Of a stretch of 64,000 bases of DNA, positions 1-11,294 are shown piece by piece. The DNA lies in assembly GCF_932274485.2 (NCBI RefSeq), contig NC_065882.2, positions 12,569,390 to 12,633,389 of the forward strand, written 5' to 3'. How positions within the stretch are numbered: position 1 is the stretch's first letter; each line of letters opens with the position of its first letter. The translations under genes and the position numbers were made by a program. The notes below the pieces were generated by a model. That model was not told the origin of the DNA, searched no databases, and saw only the letters and a list, made by a program, of their open reading frames with translations. Source of the stretch: Patella vulgata (taxonomy: Eukaryota > Mollusca > Gastropoda > Patellidae).

Positions 1-68
1 GATCCTAGTGTAGTAAAGACAAGTAAAATGAAATTTTAACCTATAAAAAACGAAACGAAATAGGATCT
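1..68 (-). mobile_element. MITE-M, terminal fragment at window edge
   Basis: Reverse complement of the left end of the TIR element seen whole at 9109, 19735 and 25676: same CTATAAAAAACGAAACGAAA block and GTAGTAAAGACAAGTAAAA. Confidence 0.75.
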
Positions 69-300
69 CTCTCTCTCTCTCTTTCTCTCTCCCTTAGATC
101 AATAGTTTCTTCCCACTTCTAAAGACGCATACGCGCAAGCACATTTTTGGAATAGAATCGAACCATATGTTAGTCTCGAAATGATCTAGTGTGTGTCGAG
201 TGGGCGTTAAACTCTCTCTCTCCCCTCTCTCTCTCTCTCCCTCTCTCTTTCTCTCTCTCTCTAATCAATATTGATTATTGATTAAACCTTGATTTGTCAT
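62..300 (+). repeat. SINE-A 3' part with (CT)n tails
   Basis: TACGCGCAAGC to GTCGAGTGGGCGTTAAAC plus (CT)n. This unit and the next share AATCAATATTGATTATTGAT after the tail, so the pair is a tandem duplication of about 250 bp. Confidence 0.75.
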
Positions 301-550
301 TGAGTCAACTAGCGTGGTTTTGATTCCCAGCTTGTACGTGACAAGGAGTAGATCCCGCGGTTTCCTCCCACCGCAAAAGATCCCTACGCGCAAGCGAATT
401 ATTGAAATAAAATCGAACCATATGTTAGTCTCGAAATGATCTAGTGTGTGTCGAGTGGGCGTTAAACCTCATCTCTCCCCTCCCCCTCTCTCTCTCTGTC
501 TCTCTCTCTCTGTGATCAATATTGATTATTGATTAAACCTTGATTTGTCT
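293..550 (+). repeat. SINE-A, 5'-truncated, second unit of a tandem duplication
   Basis: Starts within the head (GTCATTGAGTCAACTAGCGT) and runs through the core to (CT)n and the ATTGATTATTGATTAAACC flank. Confidence 0.8.
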
Positions 551-960
551 ATTTATCTCAGTTATAATCTAATTTATTTAATTAATCACGGGAAGGATGT
601 CAGTGGACCTCCTGGCATTTTGTAAAATGTAAAATCCATGTAAATCAACTTTATAATGATGATTTACTGGATCTGCTGGCCTCTCAGTATTTCTTTTAAA
701 GTATTTTGGAAAGGAAGTTTTAATACAAGATCGATTATAAATCTTCTGTTCATTTAGGGTCTATCAAGATTAACATGTATTAAATTAGAGGGGGATTTCT
801 GCACGCCATTAACTCAATTCTATTAGTTTTAGAACCACCACGATGGAATTGAAACTTGTCATGATTGTTTTTTTGGTCAATCCTTCATGTTATCTAATTC
901 TTGTATAATGTATCTTTAATAGATAGAATTACAGTGTATGTTTATGTGTATAAATTAAAC
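550..960. other. Nothing recognised
   Basis: AT-rich, no long frame or repeat identified. Confidence 0.4.
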
Positions 961-1120
961 AGTCGAGGCTTCATCGCGGTTGTCAAGCACCGTTGCTACG
1001 ATAACAAACGATCTACGTTACATCTTCAAACCGTCATAACTTCCCCAGGATAAACAAATTTGAATGAAATTTTTAACATGTTCATGGTTCTTTCATTATC
1101 TATTTGTTTAATAGATAACG
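961..1120 (+). repeat. Dispersed repeat shared with 57965-58110
   Basis: CGAGGCTTCATCGCGG.., CACCGTTGCTACGATAACAA, AATTTGAATGA, TCTTTAATAGATA-like text in the same order. Confidence 0.5.
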
Positions 1121-1122
1121 TC

Positions 1123-1165
1123 CAGAGAGAGAGAGAGAGGGGGGGAGAGAGTAAAAGAGAGAAGA

Positions 1166-1208
<43 letters not shown>

Positions 1209-1462
1209 GGGGTTTAACGTCCACTCGACACAAACCAGGTCATTTCGGGACTAACATATGATTCTGTTTTATTTCAATAAATCGCTTAAGCGTAGGGGTC
1301 TTTACCGGTGGGAGGAACCGGAGAAAACCTACGTGGTTGGACTGGGGACCCTACTCCTCGTCACGTACAACCGGGGAATCGAAACCACGCGAGTTGACTC
1401 AATGACAGACCTTATGATGCAACTAGCACGCGCTAACCATTCGGCCACCCAACCTCCCATCT
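1123..1462 (-). repeat. SINE-A, near full length
   Basis: Minus strand: tRNA-like head (GGTGGCCGAATGGTTAGCG A-box region, GGTTTCGATTCCCC B box), CCTCCCAC core, tail GACGTTAAACCCCAT, long (CT)n (AG run at 1123-1205). Confidence 0.9.
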
Positions 1463-1467
1463 TATGA

Positions 1468-1615
1468 CGGAGTTTAAAGTCCTACTTTTCTGTATCTTAA
1501 GCCATTCAATGTGCTATAAGAACAATTTTTCGAACAGGGTTCCTTAACGTGCGCACCAACGTCTACTCGGGAACTCGGTTTATCGTCGAGTCCGCACGAA
1601 TCGACGCGGTCAGGC
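1468..1615 (-). repeat. SINE-B, diverged fragment
   Basis: GGAGTTTAAAGTCCTACTTT tail side, AACGTGCGCACCAACGT core, GGAACTCGGTTT. Confidence 0.55.
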
Positions 1616-1619
1616 TTTG

Positions 1620-1965
1620 AAGACAAGGGAAACGGCGATGAAATATTTTAGAATAAAATTGCAAACGGTATAGCCTATATTTTTGCCCGTTCCACAAGAG
1701 ATTTAATACAGTAGAAGAATCTATTTCATTTCATTGCAGCCTTTTAAATAAATCCAATCGCGTGCTGACGTATCGGTATATGGAATCGTCGTATGCTGTT
1801 CATCATAACTGATATAAATTGACAGGTATGTCCACGGGGAGACTTTCTCATCTACACGTAATTTACTTTTGTGTTGCTTTTTGGAATAGGTTTGCTGCAC
1901 AATTATAATTATTTAGAAAATGTAATGGATTCCGGGGTTAATCAGAAAAAAGAAAAGTTATAAAG
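1620..1965 (+). repeat. Segmental duplication shared with 11700-12140
   Basis: TTCCACAAGAGA, AATACAG, TTTTAAATAA, TTGTTGCTTT-like text and ACAATTATAATTATTTAGAA recur in the same order. Confidence 0.65.
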
Positions 1966-2071
1966 CTACGTATTCCTCGTCCTAAATCCAATTATTTCTA
2001 TGATATTAGATTTACTCTTAATTATTATTACTTGATATCCGCTTCCATACATTATATCAAAAGGTACATTT

Positions 2072-4056
2072 AATTCGTTGGAATATCTTTTTTTTTTAAA
2101 TCCGCGATTTAATTCGTGGGGATCATTTTTATAAATCCATGAGGAACATTTGGAAACAAAGACGAGTCAGTCATCAAAAATTAGAAGTAAGGTTCATTTG
2201 ACAACAAAGACGACTCAGTCATCAAAAATTAAAAGTACAAAAATGATTAATATGATCATTTTACCCAATTTAATTCGTGGGGATCATTTTTTTAAAATTT
2301 ATGAGGTTCATTTAAAAACAAAGACGACGCAGTCATCAAAAACTAGAAGTACAAATATGATTAATATGATCATTTTACCCAATTTAATTCGTTGGGATAT
2401 TTTTTTCTAAAAATCCATAAGGTTCATTTGACAACAAAGACGACGCAGTCATCAAAAACTAGAAGTACAAATATGATTAATATGATCATTTTACCCAATT
2501 TAATTCGTTGGGATATTTTTTTCTAAAAATCCATAAGGTTCATTTGACAACAAAGACGACGCAGTCATCAAAAACTAGAAGTACAAATATGATTAATATG
2601 ATCATTTTACCCAATTTAATTCGTTGGGATATTTTTTTCTAAAAATCCATAAGGTTCATTTAAAAACAAAGACGACGCAGTCATCAAAATCTAGAAGTAC
2701 AAAAATGATTAATATGATCATTTTACCCGATTTAATTCGTTGGGATATTTTTTTTTAAATCCGCGAGGTTCATTTGAAAACAAAGACGACTCAATCATCA
2801 AAATCTAGAAGTACAAAAATGATTAATATGATCATTTTACCCGATTTAATTCGTGGGGATCATTTTTTTTAAATTAATGAGGTTCATTTAAAAACAAAGA
2901 CGACGCAGTCATCAAAAACTAGAAGTACAAAAATTTTAATTCGTTGGGATTTTTTTTTTAAATCCGCGAGGTTCATTTGACAACAAAGACGACACAGTCA
3001 TCAAAAATTAAAAGTACAAAAATGATTAATATGATCATTTTACCCATTTTAATTCGTGGGGATCATTTTTTTTAAATTTATGAGGTTCATTTAAAAACAA
3101 AGACGACGCAGTCATCAAAAACTAGAAGTACAAATATGATTAATATGATCATTTTACCCAATTTAATTCGTTGGGATATTTTTTTCTAAAAATCCATAAG
3201 GTTCATTTGACAACAAAGACGACGCAGTCATCAAAAACTAGAAGTACAAATATGATTAATATGATCATTTTACCCAATTTAATTCGTTGGGATATTTTTT
3301 TCTAAAAATCCATAAGGTTCATTTGACAACAAAGACGACGCAGTCATCAAAAACTAGAAGTACAAATATGATTAATATGATCATTTTACCCAATTTAATT
3401 CGTTGGGATATTTTTTTCTAAAAATCCATAAGGTTCATTTAAAAACAAAGACGACGCAGTCATCACAAACTAGAAGTACAAATATGATTAATATGATCAT
3501 TTTACCCAATTTAATTCGTTGGGATATTTTTTTCTAAAAATCCATAAGGTTCATTTGACAACAAAGACGACGCAGTCATCAAAATCTAGAACTACAAAAA
3601 TGATTAATATGATCATTTTACCCGATTTAATTCGTTGGGATATTTTTTTTTAAATCCGCGAGGTTCATTTGAAAACAAAGACGACTCAATCATCAAAATC
3701 TAGAAGTACAAAAATGATTAATATGATCATTTTACCCGATTTAATTCGTGGGGATCATTTTTTTTAAATTAATGAGGTTCATTTAAAAACAAAGACGACG
3801 CAGTCATCAAAAACTAGAAGTACAAAAATTTTAATTCGTTGGGATTTTTTTTTTAAATCCGCGAGGTTCATTTGACAACAAAGACGACACAGTCATCAAA
3901 AATTAAAAGTACAAAAATGATTAATATGATCATTTTACCCATTTTAATTCGTGGGGATCATTTTTTTTAAATTTATGAGGTTCATTTAAAAACAAAGACG
4001 ACGCAGTCATCAAAAACTAGAAGTACAAAAATGATTAATATGATCATTTTACCCGG
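2072..4056. repeat. Satellite array, about 116-bp monomer, 17 copies, 894-bp higher-order repeat
   Basis: Monomer landmarks: TTTAATTCGTTGGGATATTT, AAGGTTCATTTGACAACAAA, GACGACGCAGTCATCAAAA, ATGATTAATATGATCATTTT. Variant monomers, including one with a deletion (AAAAATTTTAATTCG), recur exactly 894 bp apart (2878/3772, 2762/3656), so a block of about eight monomers was duplicated as a unit. Confidence 0.92.
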
Positions 4057-4190
4057 ATATTTGACAATCTATTTTTGAAATCTGACTCTCTGGTCATATT
4101 TCTACACAAAACCAGAGAACAGATTAAACTATTTTAATTTCAAATATCGCCAGAGATCCCTAAAATACCAGAATAAATTTGAAGGCCCAA
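4040..4190 (+). repeat. Non-tandem flank of the satellite, shared with 28.7 kb
   Basis: Follows the last monomer: TTTACCCGGATATTTGACAA, GACTCTCTGGTCATATT, CAGAGAACAGATTAAA. All of it recurs inverted at 28665-28850. Confidence 0.75.
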
Positions 4191-4800
4191 TGCAAAGCAG
4201 GGTTCCAAAAACGAACTGAATTTACCACTGAATCATCAGTGTCATTTGCATTTATCTGTAAGGACAACTTTACTCTGTAAGGACTATTCACTGAGTTACC
4301 GGCCCTTGCCGTAAGAGACAAGTGTCCCAACTGTTACTTTGTCTGAAACACTTGAGTAGTCAAGTCAAGTTCGCGCACAAGTTCACGATCTGTTGAAATG
4401 TCGCAAACAGCGTTGAACGGGAAAGTAAACCCTTTGCAAATAAATTTCTGAAGGCGTTAAGAGGAAATGGTTCACCCCGAAGAAATTGACCAATATTGTA
4501 CGGGGTGTAAATATCGAAACTTTTAATGCAATACATGTAGATCGAAAAAGGTTTGCGACTGAAATAAACTTTGATAATGAAAGGGCCAGAGAAAATCTTG
4601 GATGCTAGAATAGAGGATTATCTGGCATTAGTTCTCGGCTATTAAAGTGTTCGACATGAAAGTATCTGAATCTGAATCTAGAAGGTATAGTAATAGCATA
4701 ATAATATTATATGTATATCAGTATTTGAAGAAAAACGTTGATATGGGTCACGTATGTGCATGCGTCACGCGTCACTTGTGTTTAGCTGTGGTCGATTGAT
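4190..4800. other. Intergenic, apart from the short repeat at 4284-4350 no feature seen
   Basis: No long open frame, SINE or tandem structure recognised. Confidence 0.4.
4284..4350 (+). repeat. Dispersed repeat shared with 6555-6622
   Basis: ACTATTCACTGAGTTACCGG, CCCTTGCCGTAAGAGACAAG and TGTCCCAACTGTTACTTTG are near-identical at both sites. Confidence 0.8.
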
Positions 4801-4814
4801 TAGGATGTATTAAA

Positions 4815-5580
4815 TGTCTGTTTGTCTTTATTAATAATTTTGGGTGAGCCTGTTCGGCTTTGTTGTTCCGCAATATAATTATAACATAGAGCATCCACCA
4901 AAGGTTGTCTTATTTATTTCTACTGTGTAGACAAAGTAATGAATGTTTTCTTCAATAATTTTGGCGAGTTTTGCTCAACCTTGTTGTTTCGCGATCTAAC
5001 ATGGAGCACAAAATAAGGTTATCTTAATTTATTTCAACTGTGTCGGCAAGAAGTAAAGCAAATGTTTTCTTTAATAATTTAGGGTGAAACTGTTCAGCCT
5101 TGTTGTTCCGCAGTCTAACATGGGACATACAATAAGTTTCTTTTAATTTATTTCTACTGTAAGAAGTAAACTGAATGTTTTTCTTTAATAATTTTAGGAG
5201 AGACTGTTCAGCCTTGTTGTTCCTCAATCTAACATGGAACATACGCTACGGTTGACCTCTTTTTTAGTATATAAAAGGGCTTTACCTGTGTGCAGGCAAG
5301 TAGTAAAGCTAATGTTTTCTTTAATAATTTTGGGTGAACCTGTTCAGCCTTGTTGTTCCGCAATCTAACATGGGACAAAGACTAAGGTTGTTTTAATTTA
5401 ATTTAGAGTGAAACTGTTCAGCCTTGTTGTTCCGCAATCTAACATGGGACATACACTAAGGTGGTTTTAATTTATTTATTCTGTGTCGGCAAGTAGTAAA
5501 GTGAATGTTTTTCTTTAATAACTTTGAGTGAGACTGTTCAGCCTTATTATTCCACAACCTAACATGGAACATACACTAAG
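4815..5580. repeat. Tandem array, about 115-130-bp unit, 6-7 copies
   Basis: Unit: TTTCTTTAATAATTTTGGGT, CTGTTCAGCCTTGTTGTTCC, GCAATCTAACATGGGACATA, AATTTATTTCTACTGTG, GGCAAGTAGTAAAG. Copies vary in length by loss of the middle. Confidence 0.85.
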
Positions 5581-6115
5581 AGGGCTTATCTCTGCGCAAG
5601 CAAAGTTAAGGGGGCTTACCTGTGTGGAAGCAAATTATGGGGCTTACCTGTGTGGAAGCAAATTAAAGGGGGCTTACCTGTGTGAACGTTGTGGAAACAA
5701 AGTTTAGATGGCTTGAGTGGAAACAATTTAAGGGGAGCATAGTTTAGATGGCTGACCTGTGTGGAAGCAAATTAAATGGGGCTTACCTGTGTGGAAGCGA
5801 ATTAAGAGGCTTACCTGTGTGGAAGCATAGTTTAGATGGCTTCTCTGTCACGTTGAAGCAAAGTAAGTGAGCTTACCTGTGTGGAATCATAGTTTAGTTG
5901 TTTTACCTGTGTGGAAGCAAAAGGAGGCTTACCTGTGTGGAAGCAAAGGGAGGCTTACCTGTGTGGAAGTAGATTTAGAGGCTTACCTGTGTGGAAGCAT
6001 AGATTAGTTGGCTTACTTGTGTGGAAGGGGGCTTACCTGTGTAGAAGCAGATTAAGGGGCTTACCTGTGTGGAAGCATAGTTTTTAAGGCGGCTTACCTG
6101 TGTGAAATCAAAGAA
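5580..6115. repeat. Tandem array, about 25-31-bp unit, some 18 copies
   Basis: Unit GGCTTACCTGTGTGGAAGCA plus a variable AAATTAAGG/TAGTTTAGAT spacer. The first units (GGGCTTTACCTGTGTGCAGG near 5278) already occur inside the preceding array, which looks like its source. Confidence 0.85.
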
Positions 6116-6344
6116 AGGTTGCAAAGCAATTTGGGATTTGGGTAGTCATCTATAATAGCCATTATGACCTTTTTAATCTGGGGCATTAAAATTTAGCTAG
6201 AATCATAGTGGTTAAATTATCGGGACTGAAACCACGAAGATATTCAAAAATGGGAACAGAATGTATAAAAGTTCAAAGTCTTATGTACGGAATAATTGAC
6301 CGAGATTACCAAAAATGGGTTAAACGGGAAAAATATGTGGTGGG

Positions 6345-6415
6345 ATGAAGTGTGTTATGGGGCGAAGTGTGTTGTGGGGCGAAGTGTGTTATGGGGCGAA
6401 GTGAGTTGTGAGTTG
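6345..6415. repeat. Short tandem array, 17-19-bp unit
   Basis: About four copies of GTTATGGGGCGAAGTGT. Confidence 0.8.
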
Positions 6416-6492
6416 AGATAGTATTGGATGTTAATAAAGTTCATATTGTTGTCATTGTCTTAGTTTTGATATTCGTAAAATGATTCCGGAGC

Positions 6493-6941
6493 AGAAGCAC
6501 TGTGCCTGCAATACTTAAATCTATAGGCAAGACGGTAATTCAGTGGAAAGTATACTATTCACGGAGTTACCGGCCCTTGCCGTAAGAGACAAGTGTCCCA
6601 ACTGTTACTTTGTCTGAAACACTGGGGGACAGTATATGTGAAGGGCACGAGTAGTCATATGAGGTCGTCCGCATGCCTCTTAAGTAGAATACAGTGGGTT
6701 AAAGCCGTGTTTAAGAATTATCATAACCCCCCCTTCCAGGCAGCCTACATGGTAGTTAGTAAGATAATGCCAAATAGGGATCGCGGTCTGTCATTTGTCA
6801 GTAGTGTACCCCTCATAAGTAAGGTATTAAAAAATAATTAGGGAGTTGCGTTTTGCCTATAGGAGTCCTCACAGTAGAAGCACTGTGCCTGCAATACTTA
6901 AATCTATAGGCAAGACGGTAATTCAGTGGAAAGTATACTAT
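6493..6941 (+). repeat. Unit bounded by identical 66-bp direct repeats
   Basis: AGAAGCACTGTGCCTGCAAT to GGAAAGTATACTAT occurs at 6493-6558 and 6876-6941. The 317 bp between start with the same sequence as 4284-4350. A partial tandem duplication of a dispersed element is likely. Confidence 0.75.
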
Positions 6942-7022
6942 ACCCTGTATATCGTCGACAGTGGATGCTGAATTTTCGATTCATCATATCGTTTGATCAT
7001 ATCTTTGTAATTTCTGAAAGGG

Positions 7023-7300
7023 AGAGAGAGAGAGAGAGAGAAATTGGGTTTAACGTCCACTGGACAGAAATTAGGTCATTTCTGGACTAACACACGGTAC
7101 ATTTTTATTTCAATAATTCGCTTGCACGTAGGGGTCTTTAGCAGTGGGAGGAAACCGGAGAAAACCCATGAGATTGGACAGGCGACTCGACGCCTTGTCA
7201 CGTACAACCGGGGAATCGAAACCCCGCCAGTTGACTCAATGACAGACCGTACGATACAGCGCGCGCTTGCTAACCATTCGCCCCCCTCCCCCAATTCTGA
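7023..7300 (-). repeat. SINE-A copy
   Basis: AG run, GGGTTTAACGTCCACT, core, and the head ending GCTAACCATTCGCCC on the plus strand. Confidence 0.9.
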
Positions 7301-7574
7301 AAGGAATTGGACCACTGTTTGATTGATTGTAGTTTATACTGAGATTTAGAGATTACTATATTAAAACACACTACATGTACTTTGAAGGAAGGTACGTTGA
7401 TTTTATTTATCATTTCTTATTTAAAGATGCATTATGTAAGATTTAAATAAAGAGCTGGTATCTTTTGCTATAATATGTGGTTCCAAATAGATAATTCAAA
7501 ATTAATATACTGAAAATTTCATTCAAATTAATATATTTCTGAAGGAAATCCCTAAATATTTGAGCTACAATATC

Positions 7575-7743
7575 GATAAACACGTTCTCTTGTTTCGTAT
7601 TTATCGGGGGTTTATTGTCTATTTAACCATCCTTGAATTATCCATTAGAACAACTCGACGCCGTCGCGTCTCGTATTCTAATATTTAAGCATGGTTAAAC
7701 GGACAATAAACCCCTTCTAAATATGAAACAGGAAGTGTTTATC
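7575..7743. mobile_element. Foldback MITE of 169 bp
   Basis: Arms of about 57 bp: GATAAACACGTTC with GGGTTTATTGTC on the left and their inverse near 7695-7743. Even the centre (ATTAGAAC versus GTATTCTAAT) pairs, so the whole element could fold into one hairpin. No clear target duplication. Confidence 0.75.
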
Positions 7744-7774
7744 TCCTAAATAACTGCTGTAAAGGAAGAAACAA

Positions 7775-7955
7775 TGACTTTATTTTATGTAATAAACCCA
7801 ATTGATCTGTCAACTGTATTATCAATTTATTATATCGATCACGTCTATATCGAAATACAATAATTTGAATACTCCTAACAAATGTACTTTCGGCTTGTTT
7901 TTCATTCAAGATCTCCGTCTTGTTTATCACCTAGCCCACGTTTTTGATTATTTCA
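7775..7955 (+). repeat. Dispersed ~180-bp repeat, copy 1
   Basis: TTTATTTTATGTAATAAA, CCAATTGATCTGT, GATCACGTCTATATCGAAAT, ACAATAATTTGA, CAAGATCTCCGTCT. Also at 15310-15490 and inverted at 27893-28085. Confidence 0.75.
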
Positions 7956-8084
7956 AGACTAGGAAATTAAAAAAAAATTGAAGCGTATGTTAGTCTCTCA
8001 TTCATAAAAATAGAACACTAAACTTCATTTCCTTTCATTGTTTCATTCATAAATTATTTCTAAACTTTAATGAACAAGTGACAT

Positions 8085-8521
8085 CTCGGCTTATGTTTTT
8101 TCCAAACGTTTATAACACTTCGTCTATTCTTTTATTTGGGGCAAATTATCTTTGCAATTATCAACGTTTGATTAGGTTTGTATTGATAGATAGAGATCGG
8201 GTTTCATTTTAGCAGGATATGATCTAAAAAAACGCCATTATAATTTGGGAAATGCTGTTGTAATGACATTATTTGCTATCTCCGGTCCATTATGAACGTA
8301 TTCATTCCGTCTAATAGTTCATGTAACATTAGGTAATGAAGGAAGAAAATACGCCATTAAATTTGATATGAGGGAAAATTAGCCCTACCTAATTAAACAC
8401 AAGCGAATTATTGTAATAAAATTATCCAGAAATGACCTAGTTTGTGTCGAGTAGACGTTAACCCCTTTTTTCTTTCTCTTTCTCGCATTGTAGTAAACCA
8501 AGAAACTCCAAAGTGCAATTA
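8085..8521 (+). repeat. Inverted segmental duplication, copy 1 (with a SINE-A tail inside)
   Basis: Runs from ATGTTTTTTCCAAACG through AGCAGGATATGATCTAAAAA, GCCCTACCTAATTAAACAC and the SINE-A 3' part (8398-8480) to GTAGTAAACCAAGAAACTCC. The same order is found inverted at 33740-34245. Confidence 0.85.
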
Positions 8522-8548
8522 TCGCTCAAACAAAAGGCATATCCTCTT

Positions 8549-8559
<11 letters not shown>

Positions 8560-8605
<46 letters not shown>

Positions 8606-8840
8606 CTCTATCCGTTATTGACAAGGTATCAATGTGGTTTTCTCTTGTCATTGGTAAAGGACAAGGAGCAACGAAAGAACGGATAACCCATGTATACACC
8701 GACGTGCACGTAAAATAAGTATGGCGCAGCACTGCAGCTGTCAGCGCAAAAGTTCCGTCTTAGCACCCTGTATACATGTCATCAATGTCCCGGTTGGTAC
8801 AGAAACTCGTGGGAACCCCATTTCATTTTATTTTATGTTA
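8560..8840 (+). repeat. SINE-B-like, diverged, preceded by a (CT)n run
   Basis: GGTTTTCTCTTGTCATTGGT, CGTGCACGTAAAATAAG, CCCGGTTGGTACAGAAAC, CCCCATTTCATTTTATTTTA. Confidence 0.6.
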
Positions 8841-8924
8841 AAACGTTCAGCGAATATCCTTCCAAACGTCGACCAACAAATTAGTAATAAGCATGCTCCA
8901 CCCAGTTATTTACGGAACCCCGTT

Positions 8925-8988
8925 TTCATTAGCTCAATCGATCGGAGCAGAACAGTAGGACGTTAAACCCTATTTCATTTCATTTTTA
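8925..8988 (+). repeat. SINE-B 3' end fragment
   Basis: CATTAGCTCAATCGATCGGA, GCAGAACAGTAGGACGTTAA, then ATTTC repeats. Confidence 0.75.
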
Positions 8989-9108
8989 TTAACGGAAATT
9001 TGGCAATAAGTAGTGACGCGTGGTGTCATACACGAGGCAGGATATACTTACTATGCTCAGTCTCCGTGTGTCTCATTTCATTCGAAGAGTTCATATCAAG
9101 TTTGTGTT

Positions 9109-9465
9109 CAATCTGATTAAAACACAGATGCTATTTCGTTCCGTTTTTTATAGTTCAAAATTTTGTTTTACTTGTCTTTACTACACTAAGATCTGGGATA
9201 TTTGTTATATAATCCGCGTTCTGGATAGTCAATAAAACGGTCTGTTACGGCGAGCTTTTGGCGTGAGGTGCACGGAACTGTGGGTAAGCCACTAGAAACA
9301 TCAATGTTGATTGGGTAATCAAATGTCTGACATCATAGGGTCAAAAGCCTCTCGTATGCCCTCTGAAGCAATCTCCCAGTACAGCTGGTGAGATCTTCAT
9401 TTAGTAGAGGCCATCGAAAATATAAAAAACGAAACGAAATGCAGATCTGTATTTTTATCAGATTG
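9109..9465 (+). mobile_element. MITE-M copy 1 (about 40-bp TIRs)
   Basis: Begins CAATCTGATTAAAACACAG and ends with its inverted match TTTTTATCAGATTG. The inner TIR part is TTTCGTTTCGTTTTTATA, mirrored by TATAAAAAACGAAACGAAA. The direct repeat GTTTGTGTT flanks it on both sides. Confidence 0.85.
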
Positions 9466-9726
9466 TGTTTGTGTTTTAATTTTATTTTTATACTTAATCA
9501 ATCATGTACTTCAGAAAATAATATTTATAAATATTTTATGATGTGTGTAAACTGCTGCATCGACGTGCAATACATATTGAAAAGTCGATAACATCTTCCT
9601 GGAGCGACATGCATTGACGAAACTCTAAACCGTGTTCAACCAGATACAATCGACAATCGCTGACAGCAAAGGTTTATCAATATTTCCTACTTTACATGTG
9701 ATTTAGAGTCACGGTGGCTCAGTAAA

Positions 9727-9820
9727 TAAAATTAAAAACCATATGTTAGTCCCGAAATGACCTAGTTTGTGTCGAGTGGGCGTTAAACCCCATCTCTCTC
9801 TCTCTATCTCTCTCTCTCTC
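9727..9820 (+). repeat. SINE-A 3' end fragment
   Basis: CATATGTTAGTCCCGAAATG to GGGCGTTAAACCCCAT plus (CT)n. Confidence 0.85.
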
Positions 9821-9842
9821 ATTCACAGATATATATTATTAT

Positions 9843-10163
9843 CGAAATGAAATGAAATGGGTTTAACGTCCTACTGTTCTGCTCCAACTGGCATAATGAA
9901 GAAGGGCATACGCCATGCAGTGTGCTGAGTGAAATTTTGCCCGGGCTGCAGCACTATGGCCTACTCTTATGTCGAATGCCAACTGCCAAAGGGTCGTCTA
10001 CGTGCACGCCAATGTATATACGGGACATCGGTTTTTCGTGTCACCCGATTGACTAGACAGCTGTCCTTGTCAGGCCCCCGTCCTGCGCTACTGAGAACGG
10101 GATCGAAAAAGCGACCTCCAGACTAGCGAGCCAGCATCTTACCCACATAGCCATCGTGGCTCC
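9843..10163 (-). repeat. SINE-B, near full length
   Basis: Reads inverted from GGCTATGTGGGTAAGATGCT through the core to GGACGTTAAACCC and ATTTC units. Short flanking repeat TTATTATC on both sides. Confidence 0.88.
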
Positions 10164-10165
10164 CT

Positions 10166-10500
10166 TATTATCATCGAGAATCTAACTAAAATTTAAAAAA
10201 AAAACCAGACCATAACATGTCAAAACGCAATCCAAATATCAGGGCGAATCAAGCCATTACTAACAACCTGTAACCATTGACTGTGCCATAGTTCATCTGG
10301 TGCGCACCAACCGGTTTTGTTGAAGTCCTAAAGATTGTTTTATATTATTACGATGTTAATTTAGATCAGGAAGATGTGGAATATTACTTTCTGGCATAAT
10401 GGGTTTATAATATTTTTTTAAATTCGTCTTGACATTTATGGACAATGATTTCCTTAATTTGATAATATAGATAACAAAAAAAAAAATCAAAAAAAAAAAA
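10166..10500. other. Nothing recognised
   Basis: AT-rich intergenic sequence. Confidence 0.35.
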
Positions 10501-10504
10501 TCTA

Positions 10505-10740
10505 GATGGTTTCTTGGCGCCATCTTGTGTTATTGTTAGATTTTTCAATTGTTGGAAATTGTTATTGATGGCAATTTTTAAGTGTGTTTTCCTGTATTTG
10601 ATTTGATTTCGTTCAACAGTTGGGAATTAATATAACCACGTGATATTTGATGTTCATAAAGATTGTGTAGGCCACATGTAAAGTTTATCCAATATATCAA
10701 ATTAAAAACAGTTATTTACACAATGTTTCTACTTTGTTGA
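10505..10740 (+). repeat. Dispersed repeat shared with 16738-16945
   Basis: GCGCCATCTTGTGTTATTGTT, GTGTTTTCCTGTATTTGATT, CACGTGATATTTGATG, AAGTTTATCCAATATATCAA. A weaker match continues (TTCAATTGAAAGGCAA at 10856 and 17065). Confidence 0.8.
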
Positions 10741-11294
10741 GTTGAAAGGCAAAGAACACAGATCACGACTATGTACTTTTAGCTGTGGCTCCCCACTTTA
10801 TATGAATACAGTTTTTTGTTTTGTGTCTGAACTGGTATTGTATTTTGTCAGTTTTTCAATTGAAAGGCAACGAATGTTTACAGACTGTTCTTTAGATCTT
10901 TAGGTTTGAATCGCTGTACACTCCTTAGATCCGTTCCACTTCTATTCTTCTATTTAAATTAAAGTCGATCGGTGTAGACACTGGTAACAAGGCTAACTAC
11001 TTTAGATTTACATCGTGTCTCACTAAAATCTGATCAAAGACCAGTACCGGATTTAGACGAAGAGAGGTTCTGATTTAAGACATAGGCATATTCGTCTCTT
11101 TAAGCATCAAATTATCTACCATTCTTCCATTAACAATTTGAAGTTGTATGGTGCATTGCTGAGGCCATATGGGATCGTCGTTCAAAGTATACTGATCCCA
11201 TCATTCCATTCTAATTCTATGAATACTGATACAAAACCCCTCAACCTTGTATTGAGGGAAACACATTCTACTCGGGAATCCCATGCACTAATCA

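Noticed and set aside
6493-6941. Paired direct repeats as LTRs of a small retroelement
   Set aside because: No TG...CA ends, primer-binding site, polypurine tract or coding sequence, and only 66 bp long.
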